Source: Chloroflexota bacterium
Lineage (GTDB): Bacteria > Chloroflexota > Dormibacteria > CF-121
Direction of reading: 5' to 3'
DNA length: 38,625 nucleotides
Assembly (NCBI GenBank): GCA_005882775.1
Contig: VBDY01000127.1
Coordinates: forward strand, 1-38,625
Shown here: piece by piece, positions 1 to 7,262 of the stretch
Layout: each line of letters starts with the position of its first letter
Position numbering within the stretch: position 1 is the stretch's first letter
The notes under the pieces: model-generated
Databases searched by the model: none
Seen by the model: the letters and a program-made list of their open reading frames with translations, nothing else
Told to the model about the DNA's origin: nothing
Translations under genes and position numbers: made by a program

Positions 1-273
1 AACCTGAAACCCGTTACAGATGCCGAGCACCAGCCCACCGCGGTCGGCGAAAGCGGCCACAGCGTCCATGACCGGCGCGAAACGGGCGATGGCGCCGCAT
101 CGCAGGTGGTCTCCGTATGAGAATCGGCCGGGAAGAACGACCAGGTCAAGGTCTTCGAGACGTCGCGCCCGGTGGTCGATATAAGCGATGGGTTGCCCCA
201 GGATGTCGCCCAGAGCGTGGCCGCAATCGCGGTCACTCCAGGTTCCCGGAAAGACGATGATGCCTGCTTTCAA
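1..273 (-). CDS. purQ: Phosphoribosylformylglycinamidine synthase subunit PurQ, 3' end beyond the window
   Basis: PurQ is the glutaminase subunit of FGAM synthase. It releases ammonia from glutamine for PurL, with PurS as the bridging subunit, in de novo purine synthesis. The visible 91 residues read MKAGIIVFPGTWSDRDCG at the N-terminus and contain LPGRFSYGDHLRCG and the nucleophile loop GICNGF, all class I glutamine amidotransferase features of PurQ. The ORF track missed it because it starts with TTG and runs off the window edge. That TTG overlaps the TGA of purS (TTGA), so translation is probably coupled. The His-Glu part of the triad and the rest of the gene lie outside the window. The order purB-purC-purS-purQ supports the call. 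No frameshift is seen. Confidence 0.93.
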   Translation of the reverse strand, partial: MKAGIIVFPGTWSDRDCGHALGDILGQPIAYIDHRARRLEDLDLVVLPGRFSYGDHLRCGAIARFAPVMDAVAAFADRGGLVLGICNGFQV

Positions 274-545
274 CGACTCTCCACCGCCGTTCGCTCGGCG
301 ACCTGGTGCAATTCAAAGCGGAAGTCTTCGATCACTGCGTTGGAGAGCAGCTTTCGCGCCATCTCCTCGACGGCCGACCGGGCGCTGGCCTCGTCAGCCT
401 CGTCCACGGTCAGCACCAGGTACTTGCCAGACCGCACCTCCTGGACCTTGGTGAAACCCAGCGCGTGAAGGCCACTGCGAATCGTGATCCCCTCGGGGTC
501 GTTGACAACGGGCTTGAGAGATACGAAGACCTCAGCCCGGTACAT
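270..545 (-). CDS. purS: Phosphoribosylformylglycinamidine synthase subunit PurS
   Basis: PurS is the small dimeric subunit that joins PurQ to the small form of PurL in FGAM synthase. The 91-residue product starts MYRAEVFVSLKPVVNDPEG and continues with GLHALGFTKVQEVRSGKYL, which matches the PurS fold and usual length of about 80-90 residues. The track gives a longer ORF with 58 extra N-terminal residues. Those are the antisense-frame read-through of purC, so I chose the ATG that gives the family N-terminus. The start lies 14 bases inside the 3' end of purC and the stop overlaps the purQ start, as expected of a tightly coupled operon. Having PurS implies a small-type PurL encoded nearby, probably after purQ. 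Confidence 0.93.
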   Translation of the reverse strand: MYRAEVFVSLKPVVNDPEGITIRSGLHALGFTKVQEVRSGKYLVLTVDEADEASARSAVEEMARKLLSNAVIEDFRFELHQVAERTAVESR

Positions 546-1413
546 TGGCCCCCAGCAGCCGGTCATGAGCCTCGAGGTACCGCTGACGGGTGCCGCCGAC
601 GACGTCTTCGGGGAGAGGGGGGCCGGGAGGCCGTTTGTCCCAACCGACCTCTTCCAGGTAGTCCCGGACGTACTGCTTGTCAAAGGAGGGCTGGGGCTGC
701 CCCGGCTGGAACGACTCAATGTCCCAGAACCGCGAGGAGTCGGGAGTCATCACCTCGTCGATCAGGATCAGGCGGCCCTGGCGCATTCCGAATTCGAACT
801 TTGTGTCGGCCAGGATGAGGCCGCGCCGTAGGGCCTCCTCGGCCCCGAACAGGTAGAGCGCGAGACTGAGCCGTTCGAGCTGCCTGGCAAGGTCCGCGCC
901 CGCTTCCGACTCGAGGCGGGAGCGCGAGATGTTCTCGTCGTGTCCGGTCAGTGCTTTGGTCGCAGGAGTGAATATTGGTTCGGGGAGTCGATCACTCTCG
1001 CGGAGCCCGGCCGGCAAAGGGTCGCCCGCTATCGAGCCGGTGCGCTGGTACTCCTTCCACCCGGAACCGGACAGATATCCGCGCACCACACACTCGTACA
1101 TGATTGGCTCGGCCCGCAGGACCTGCAGGCTTCGAGCCGCCAGGTCCTGGTCCAGAGCCAGGACATCGACGGCTTGTCGCTGCTCCGCCAGGTGGTTGGG
1201 CACGATGTGTCCCGTCTGTTTGAACCAGAACAGTGACAGCTGGGTAAGCACCCTGCCCTTGTCGGGAATCGGTGTCGGAAGCACGACATCGAAGGCCGAG
1301 ATCCGGTCGGTCGCGACCATCAGCAGCTCGTCATTGCCAAGCTCGTACGTGTCACGAACCTTGCCACGCGAGTGCAGCGGAAGGGAAAGGCTGGTGGATA
1401 GGATCGCGCTCAT
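532..1413 (-). CDS. purC: SAICAR synthase (phosphoribosylaminoimidazole-succinocarboxamide synthase)
   Basis: This cytosolic enzyme joins CAIR and aspartate with ATP to give SAICAR, the step before PurB. The 293-residue protein has the N-terminal nucleotide-binding segment SRGKVRD near residues 15-21, ATDRISAFD near 34-42, the ILADTKFEFG motif near residue 200 and LIDEVMTPDSSRFW shortly after. These are the classic SAICAR synthase signatures. The length fits the longer bacterial form of about 290-300 residues rather than the 240-residue form. Its ATG shares one base with the purB stop (TGATG), so it is the second gene of the operon. Nothing is missing. Confidence 0.96.
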   Translation of the reverse strand: MSAILSTSLSLPLHSRGKVRDTYELGNDELLMVATDRISAFDVVLPTPIPDKGRVLTQLSLFWFKQTGHIVPNHLAEQRQAVDVLALDQDLAARSLQVLRAEPIMYECVVRGYLSGSGWKEYQRTGSIAGDPLPAGLRESDRLPEPIFTPATKALTGHDENISRSRLESEAGADLARQLERLSLALYLFGAEEALRRGLILADTKFEFGMRQGRLILIDEVMTPDSSRFWDIESFQPGQPQPSFDKQYVRDYLEEVGWDKRPPGPPLPEDVVGGTRQRYLEAHDRLLGANVPG

Positions 1414-2723
1414 CAGGAGACGGCCACTGCCGCATCGATGCCGAGACGTTTGAAGGCCAGGTCTACATGGCGCAGGTAATAGGCGGGGTCGAAGAGCTCA
1501 GCAAGCTCATCCGTGGTCAACCGTTCGCGAACCTCGGGCGCCTGGCCGACGAGGGTACGGAACTCCTGCCCGCCGTCTAGCGCGCTCAGAGCCGCCCGCT
1601 GCACCACCCGGTATGCCTCGTTGCGGTTCATTCCCTTGTCGACCAGGGCCAGCAGTACACGTTGCGAGAACACCATCCCACCACCGCGGTAGAGATTAGC
1701 TCGCATGCGCTCGCGGTCGACTGTCAGGCCTTCGACGATATCGGACATCAGGCGGACTATGTAATCCATCAGGGTGCATGCATCCGGGATGATGATCCGC
1801 TCGGCCGAGGAATGGCTGATGTCGCGCTCGTGCCAGAGCGCCTGGTTCTCGAGCGCCACCTGGGCGTAGCCACGCACGGTGCGGGCGAGACCGCAGATGC
1901 GCTCGCTGAGCACGGGATTGCGCTTGTGTGGCATGGCAGACGACCCCTTTTGCTCCGGGCCGAATGGCTCCCGGACTTCGGAGACCTCGGTGGTCTGCCA
2001 GAGACGGATGTCGGTTGCGAACTTTTCCAGGCTGCCGGCGAGAATTGCCAGTGCCGCCATGAAATGCGCATGCCGGTCGCGGGCGACCACCTGGGTGGTG
2101 ACCGGCGCCACCTGCAGCCCAAGGCGCTGCAGTGCCCACTCCTCGACCCTGGGATCAACCGTGGCATGGGTGCCAACCGCTCCGGCGAGCTTGCCCACCC
2201 GGACCTCCTCCCGAACGGCGCTCAGCCTGGCGTGGGCTCGCTCGAGCTCATCCAGCCAGCCGGCCAGGACGAACCCGAACGTAAGCGGTTCGGCGTGCAT
2301 CCCGTGGGTCCGCCCGGCCATCAGCGTGCCGCGCTCCTGGATGGCACGCCGGCGGACGCTTTCGGACAGCCGGTCCACGTCCTTGAGCAGCAGGTCGGCT
2401 GCCCGGACCAGCTGGAGGGCGAGGGCGGTATCCAGGACATCTGACGAGGTGAGCCCGCGGTGAATGTAGCGGGCATCGTCGCCGAGGCGCTCGGAGACGG
2501 CGTCCAGAAAGGCCACCACATCGTGCCCAACCCGCTCTTCGAGCTGGGCCACCCGGTCCGGATCGACCGCGGCCTGGCGAAGGCGCGGTAGCGCTTCGCT
2601 GGGTATACCGCCGATCTCCGCCCAACCTTCACACACCAGGAGCTCGATCTCCAGCCATAGCCGGAACCTCGACTCTGGCGAAAAGATCTCGCTCATCTCC
2701 GGATGGGCGTACCGAGGTATCAA
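1413..2723 (-). CDS. purB: Adenylosuccinate lyase
   Basis: PurB splits SAICAR to AICAR plus fumarate, and adenylosuccinate to AMP plus fumarate. The 436-residue protein is in the fumarase/aspartase superfamily. It shows TSSD at 92-95, GRTHGMHAEP at 137-146 and the flexible catalytic-loop signature GSSAMPHKRNP at 260-270. Length is normal. The start is TTG, giving MIPRYAHPEM, the usual PurB N-terminus; no nearby ATG fits better and no Shine-Dalgarno is evident. It is the first gene of the purB-purC-purS-purQ operon. A perfect TATAAT lies about 60 bases upstream. Confidence 0.96.
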   Translation of the reverse strand: MIPRYAHPEMSEIFSPESRFRLWLEIELLVCEGWAEIGGIPSEALPRLRQAAVDPDRVAQLEERVGHDVVAFLDAVSERLGDDARYIHRGLTSSDVLDTALALQLVRAADLLLKDVDRLSESVRRRAIQERGTLMAGRTHGMHAEPLTFGFVLAGWLDELERAHARLSAVREEVRVGKLAGAVGTHATVDPRVEEWALQRLGLQVAPVTTQVVARDRHAHFMAALAILAGSLEKFATDIRLWQTTEVSEVREPFGPEQKGSSAMPHKRNPVLSERICGLARTVRGYAQVALENQALWHERDISHSSAERIIIPDACTLMDYIVRLMSDIVEGLTVDRERMRANLYRGGGMVFSQRVLLALVDKGMNRNEAYRVVQRAALSALDGGQEFRTLVGQAPEVRERLTTDELAELFDPAYYLRHVDLAFKRLGIDAAVAVS

Positions 2724-2950
2724 ACGGCGGCTGGTCTCAAAAGGGCGGCTGTCTCCTTTGGCGGGCCGTCGGTGATGACCGGCATTATACCGGCTGCCTT
2801 TTTCCGTGCCCGTTCAGTTAGAGGCTAAAGACGCCACCCCGACGCTAGCCGCAGGCGGAAGCGGGAAGTGCTGTAGATTTGGGCAACGCGTAACTAACTC
2901 TGGGCGCCTCCCGTTCCCTTTTCGACGGGCGCCCTGGTGGGGGCCTGGAT
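2724..2950. other. Divergent intergenic region between purB and the ECF sigma gene
   Basis: This 227-base gap holds no convincing gene. It contains the minus-strand TATAAT of the purine operon. On the plus strand a weaker TAGATT at 2874-2879 lies about 70 bases before the sigma-factor start and could serve it. The short ORFs listed here have no recognisable sequence. Two-thirds of the gap, from 2790 to 2940, could hold operators for either operon, but none is recognised. Confidence 0.5.
2784..2789 (-). promoter_or_regulatory. -10 box of the purB-purC-purS-purQ operon
   Basis: On the minus strand the sequence reads GGTATAATGCCGG, a perfect TATAAT. It would place the transcription start near 2777 and give a leader of about 54 bases before the TTG of purB. 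No good -35 hexamer is visible 16-18 bases upstream. The same core with GCCGG downstream also precedes guaB3. No purine riboswitch fold is evident in the leader. Confidence 0.6.
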
Positions 2951-3517
2951 TTGCCGGACGGGAGCCAAGACGAGCGGGAACTGGTCGAGCGGGCAAAACG
3001 CGACCCCGATGCGTTCGGGGCGCTCTATGACCGTTATTTTCCACAGATCTACCGCTTCGCCTATTCCCGGCTCCGCGAACAATCGCTGGCGGAGGATGTC
3101 ACCCAGGAGGTGTTTTTCAAGGCGCTAAGGAACATGGGGCGTTACACCTACAGCGGCCATCCCTTCTCTTCCTGGCTCTACCAGATCGCGCTGAACGCGG
3201 TCGCCGACCATTACCGCGGCCAGCGGGGCGAGGTCGAGCTGGAGGAAGCCACCGGGCTTGCCAGCCAGGCACCGGAGGTGGTCGACGAGGTGATCCGCCG
3301 AGATCGAAGCCATCGGGTCTGGACAGCCATCGACCAGCTGCCCAGACAGCAGCGCGCCGCCATGGTCCTCAAGTTCGGAGAGGACCGGAAGATCGACGAG
3401 ATCGCTCAGATCCTGGGAAAGAGCTCGGGCGCGGTCAAGCTGCTGCTCCACCGGGGCGTCGAGCGCCTGCGCCGTGAGCTACCGCAGCTCGAGGCTGAGC
3501 TGGGAACCAAGTCATGA
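2951..3517 (+). CDS. ECF-type RNA polymerase sigma factor
   Basis: This is a sigma-70 family group IV factor of 188 residues. Region 2 runs from about 20 to 92: AFGALYDRYFPQIYRFAYSR, then AEDVTQEVFFKAL with the usual D-x-x-Q-E core, then SSWLYQIALNAVADHYR for promoter melting and -10 contacts. Region 4 runs from about 123 to 180 (AIDQLPRQQRAAMVLKF, then a helix-turn-helix IDEIAQILGKSSGAVKLLLHRG) and reads the -35 element. The start is TTG; no ATG precedes the conserved part. The next gene, a membrane anti-sigma protein, overlaps it by four bases (ATGA), the standard arrangement of an ECF factor and its regulator. The regulon and the signal are unknown. Confidence 0.93.
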   Translation: MPDGSQDERELVERAKRDPDAFGALYDRYFPQIYRFAYSRLREQSLAEDVTQEVFFKALRNMGRYTYSGHPFSSWLYQIALNAVADHYRGQRGEVELEEATGLASQAPEVVDEVIRRDRSHRVWTAIDQLPRQQRAAMVLKFGEDRKIDEIAQILGKSSGAVKLLLHRGVERLRRELPQLEAELGTKS

Positions 3518-5808
3518 CCGATCCTGAACTCGACGATCTGTTCACCGATGCGGCCGACCGTGAAGTGGTCGAGCTGCTGTCTTCGGCGCGTCCGGCCACG
3601 CCGCCGCTGGATCCGCACTTCCGCAACTATCTGCGGACGCAGCTGATGGCCGAAGCTCGCAAGACCCTACCCAGGCGTGAGCGGGCCCCCTGGTTCAGCT
3701 GGCGCCTGCCGAGCCCGCCGCTGGCTATGGCCGCGGTGGCGGCCGGGTTCCTGATCGTCCTCGGCTTCGAGATTGCACTGCTGCAGCGGGGCGGCTCTCA
3801 GGCCCCGGTCGCCGCCGACATCCACCTGGTCAACGGCAAGAGCAATGTCGCCACCATCGAGCCGATCAAGATCCCGTTCAGCGGCCCCGTTGACAAAGCC
3901 GCCGTTGAGGTCCAGATCCAGATCGAGCCGGCGACCGACTATACGACACGGTGGGACGGGAACACCCTGGTGATCGTGCCCCGGCATCCGCTGGCAGCCA
4001 ACACGAACTACACGGTCAAGTTGAAGCCGGTCGCGACTCCTCAGCCCAACCAGCCGGCCCCCTCGGCGCAGCCGCAGGTGGTGGTCCACTTCGTAACCGC
4101 CCCGCCGCCCACCCCGCCGGTGGTTGCGCCGACATATAACAGCCAGAACCTGGTCTGGTCGGGCGACAGCCCCATCACCGAGCCGGGGGCGGTCGGCCAG
4201 GCCTCCTGGACACCGGATGGCGAGATCCTGGTCACCCGGCCCGTCTCGACGGGCCAGGCGCAAGGGGCTCAAGGGTCAGCGTCCGCTTCGGGAGGCCAGC
4301 CCTCCAGCTCCGCGACCGGGACAGATATCTGGCTGATGAGCCCCAAGGGTTCCTTCCTGCAGAAGCTCGCAAGCGGAGGACGCTACCCCGCCGCCGCGCC
4401 CGCAGGCGGTCTGTTCGCTTTCTGGCAGATGTCCGGCAACCGCGGCACCCTGCTCTATGGCGCCCTGGATGGAAGCGGTGGGGACCCGGTGGCGCTGGCC
4501 ACCATCGATGGGGCGCCCGACCGCGCCCCGGTCTGGCTCGGGAAAGACCGGGTTGCTTATCTCGACGCCGGCCGGCTGCGCGTCGTCGACCTCCACGGAG
4601 CCCAGGTCCAGCTCGCCTCCACCGTGAATGTTTCCGGCAGCCTGGCCGGATCCCCCGACGGAACCCTGATCGCCGCCGAGACCCTGTCCGGCTCCTCTAT
4701 CTACGACGCCGGCTCAGGCAAGGTATCGAAACCACTTCCCCAGGGGGCGACCGGTTTCAGCTGGTCGAGCTCGAACGACCTTGCCTTCGTGATCGAGCAA
4801 CCTGGCAACCCGCAGCTCAGGCTTCTGGCCCACGACCAGACGGCTTCAACCCAGGTCTATGCCGCGCCGGTCAACCGGAGCTGGACCGATCTGAGCTGGT
4901 CACCCGACGGTCATGCCGTCCTCTTCGCCAGCCGGCCCGCCTCGGCAGCTCCCGGCGAATTCTCGAGGACCTATCTGATCAACGCCGACGGTCAAGGCGG
5001 TCCCGTGCTGTTCGGCGGGGACGGTGCGGAATACGCGGCTCCCCGCTGGTCACCGTCCGGCACCATGGTCCTCTTCAGCCGGGCGGACGAGGGCTCGGGC
5101 ATCTCCAAGCTCTGGGTAGCCAACGTCACCGTCCAGCCGAGTGCGCTCGACCGGGCCGAGAACAGCGCCCTGGCCGAGGTCGACACATTCATGCAGGCCC
5201 GTCTCAAGGGTGACCTCACCGCCGCCCAGGCAGAGCTCGACGCCAATGGCCTGGCGAAGTATCAGTCCGGGGCGATGTCCCTGGCCAGCCCCTCAGGACA
5301 GCATTACGCACGGCGCTATGTCGTCAGCGTCCAGCTGATCAGCGCCGGCAAGTTCCTGGTCGGACTACGGCTGGTACTGGCGGATACCGCGAACCGGGAG
5401 ACGAGCTATGTGGACGAGCACCTGACGGTGATCGCCCAGGGTCCTAAATTCGTTATTGATGACATCGTCCAGGCGCCGGCGGTTCAGCTCGGCAAGGGAC
5501 CCACCGTGGTATCCGTCCAGGTACAAGCCAACAAGCCCGGCCCGCTGGTGCTGGTCCAGTTTGACTCCGACCTCGACCCGTCCACGATCACCAGCGCGAG
5601 CGTCTTCGTGCGTGACGACAGCGGGCAGGTTCGGTCGGAAACCCCCACCTACGACCGCACGACGCACCTGGTCACGCTGTCAGTGAAGCTAAAGCCCGGC
5701 AACACCTACCGGTTGGTGGTGACTACGAGCGTTACCGACATCAACGGGCATACGGTCGCCCAGCAGTTCGAATCGCCGATCCAGCCCGCCCAGGCGGGCG
5801 GCGGCTAA
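3514..5808 (+). CDS. Membrane anti-sigma-type protein with Ig-like and beta-propeller ectodomain
   Basis: The 764-residue protein probably holds the preceding sigma factor at the membrane. Residues 1-60 are a cytoplasmic segment with DPHFRNYLRTQLMAEA, typical of Chloroflexi-type anti-sigma tails without a zinc motif. One transmembrane helix spans about 68-90. Outside the cell I see, in order: an Ig-like Big_5-type domain (about 110-195, IPFSGPVDKAAVEVQI and LVIVPRHPLAANTNYTVKL), a Pro-rich linker, a TolB/WD40-like propeller (about 215-545, repeats such as SWSPDGHAVLFAS and RWSPSGTMVLFS), an NTF2-like stretch (about 550-650) and a second Big_5-type domain to the end. The anti-sigma role is inferred from the overlap with the sigma gene and the topology. 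The ligand is unknown. It converges on the biotin carboxylase gene with a four-base overlap. Confidence 0.8.
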   Translation: MTDPELDDLFTDAADREVVELLSSARPATPPLDPHFRNYLRTQLMAEARKTLPRRERAPWFSWRLPSPPLAMAAVAAGFLIVLGFEIALLQRGGSQAPVAADIHLVNGKSNVATIEPIKIPFSGPVDKAAVEVQIQIEPATDYTTRWDGNTLVIVPRHPLAANTNYTVKLKPVATPQPNQPAPSAQPQVVVHFVTAPPPTPPVVAPTYNSQNLVWSGDSPITEPGAVGQASWTPDGEILVTRPVSTGQAQGAQGSASASGGQPSSSATGTDIWLMSPKGSFLQKLASGGRYPAAAPAGGLFAFWQMSGNRGTLLYGALDGSGGDPVALATIDGAPDRAPVWLGKDRVAYLDAGRLRVVDLHGAQVQLASTVNVSGSLAGSPDGTLIAAETLSGSSIYDAGSGKVSKPLPQGATGFSWSSSNDLAFVIEQPGNPQLRLLAHDQTASTQVYAAPVNRSWTDLSWSPDGHAVLFASRPASAAPGEFSRTYLINADGQGGPVLFGGDGAEYAAPRWSPSGTMVLFSRADEGSGISKLWVANVTVQPSALDRAENSALAEVDTFMQARLKGDLTAAQAELDANGLAKYQSGAMSLASPSGQHYARRYVVSVQLISAGKFLVGLRLVLADTANRETSYVDEHLTVIAQGPKFVIDDIVQAPAVQLGKGPTVVSVQVQANKPGPLVLVQFDSDLDPSTITSASVFVRDDSGQVRSETPTYDRTTHLVTLSVKLKPGNTYRLVVTTSVTDINGHTVAQQFESPIQPAQAGGG

Positions 5809-7262
5809 CCGCCCTCGCTGACCGCCACCACACCGGCGATGGCGGCCGCGATTTCCGGGCTCCCATAGAGGGGCTCAAGGGGAGAGCCTTCATCGGTGAA
5901 GGCGCGCGTCCGCTCCAACAGGCCGCGATGCTCCTGGATAAAGTAGGTCGAGATCCGACCCTCAAGAAAGTCGGGCTCCTCCAGGATGGCACGGTGAAAC
6001 GGGATGGTGGTCCGTGGACCCGTGAGGACGAACTCGGATAGAGCTCGCCGGCCCCGCCCGATGGCCTGGGCTCGGTCGGCGCCGGACACGATCAGCTTGA
6101 GGAGCAGCGAATCGAAATGGGGGGAGACGTCCTGGTGGGGCCGGATGCCTGAATCCACACGCACGCCTGGACCGGTTGGCGGCGCGTAACGCTTGATCCG
6201 TCGGGGTGTCGGCAGGAAGTTATTGGCGGGGTCCTCGGCATTGATCCGAAACTCGATGGCATGGCCGCGTGGAGAGGGATATCCCTGCGCGGGCAGGCTC
6301 TCTCCGGACGCGACCCGGATCTGCTCGCGGACCAGGTCGATCCCCAGCACGGTCTCGGTGATCGGGTGCTCGACCTGGAGTCTGGTGTTCATCTCCAGGA
6401 AGTAGAAGTCGTCGCCGGCAACGATGAATTCGATGGTGCCGGCATTCTCGTATCGGACGGCCGCCGCAGCCCGGACCGCCGACTCCGCCATGGCCTGGCG
6501 ACGCTGCTCGCTGAGCCCGACCGCGGGTGTTTCTTCGAGCAACTTTTGATGCCTCCGCTGGATGGAGCACTCGCGCTCGCCCAGGGCAAGGGTGGTCCCC
6601 TGGGAATCCGCCAGAACCTGCATCTCGATATGCCTTGGGTGCTCGAGGTAGCGCTCCAGATACACGTCCCCGCTGCCGAATGACGACTGGGCGGCTCGGC
6701 GGCAGGCGTCGAACGCCGCGGGTAGCTCCTCCGGCCGCTGCGCGACTCGCATGCCGATGCCCCCGCCGCCCGCGGAGGCCTTGACCAGCACGGGGTAGCC
6801 GACTCGCTCCGCTTCCCGCAGCGCGGTCTGCGAGTCGGGGAGCGACCCGCTCCCGGGTGCGATCGGGACACCCGCTTCGGACATCCGCTTGCGGGCGGCC
6901 ACCTTGTCGCCCATGGCGCGCATGCTGTCCGCCGACGGCCCGATGAAGCGGATCCCCGCCCCGGCACAAGCATCGGCGAAAGCCGGATTCTCCGAGAGAA
7001 ACCCGTAGCCGGGATGAACTGCATCAGCACCGTGTCGCTCCGCCGCCGCAAGGATCTGTTCGATGTCCAGGTAGGCAGCTCGCGGGGACGGCCCCTGGAG
7101 ATGCACGGCCTCGTGCGCAAAAAACACGTGAGGCGCCCGTCGATCCGGTTCGGCGAAGACGCCGACGGTCTCGATTCCCATCTCGCGGCAGGTCCGAATG
7201 ATCCGCATGGCGATCTCGCCTCGATTGGCGATCAGCACTTTCCGGATGGGGGTACTAGCCAA
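5805..7262 (-). CDS. accC: Biotin carboxylase subunit (AccC/PycA type)
   Basis: The enzyme carboxylates biotin on a carrier domain, using ATP and bicarbonate. The 485-residue protein has the pre-ATP-grasp domain (KVLIANRGEIAMRIIRTCRE, about 9-28), HPGYGFLSEN near 80, the ATP-grasp loop KASAGGGGIGM, HIEMQVLAD, and the FYFLEMNTRLQVEHPITE motif carrying metal ligands and the biotin-binding Arg-Gln. Only the biotin carboxylase half is present, so it needs the carrier domain of the gene directly upstream, whose end it overlaps by eight bases. It starts with TTG, leading into STPIRKVLIANRGE. The pairing suggests a two-subunit pyruvate carboxylase. An acyl-CoA carboxylase partner is less likely because the neighbour has a pyruvate-type carboxyltransferase fold. 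Confidence 0.93.
   Translation of the reverse strand: MASTPIRKVLIANRGEIAMRIIRTCREMGIETVGVFAEPDRRAPHVFFAHEAVHLQGPSPRAAYLDIEQILAAAERHGADAVHPGYGFLSENPAFADACAGAGIRFIGPSADSMRAMGDKVAARKRMSEAGVPIAPGSGSLPDSQTALREAERVGYPVLVKASAGGGGIGMRVAQRPEELPAAFDACRRAAQSSFGSGDVYLERYLEHPRHIEMQVLADSQGTTLALGERECSIQRRHQKLLEETPAVGLSEQRRQAMAESAVRAAAAVRYENAGTIEFIVAGDDFYFLEMNTRLQVEHPITETVLGIDLVREQIRVASGESLPAQGYPSPRGHAIEFRINAEDPANNFLPTPRRIKRYAPPTGPGVRVDSGIRPHQDVSPHFDSLLLKLIVSGADRAQAIGRGRRALSEFVLTGPRTTIPFHRAILEEPDFLEGRISTYFIQEHRGLLERTRAFTDEGSPLEPLYGSPEIAAAIAGVVAVSEGG

Noticed and set aside
1662-2444. A 260-codon plus-strand ORF opposite purB
   Set aside because: Shadow of purB; no motif and no plausible start signal.
2724-2783. 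Purine riboswitch in the purB leader
   Set aside because: The leader is only about 54 bases and lacks the conserved TATA...loop elements of the purine aptamer.
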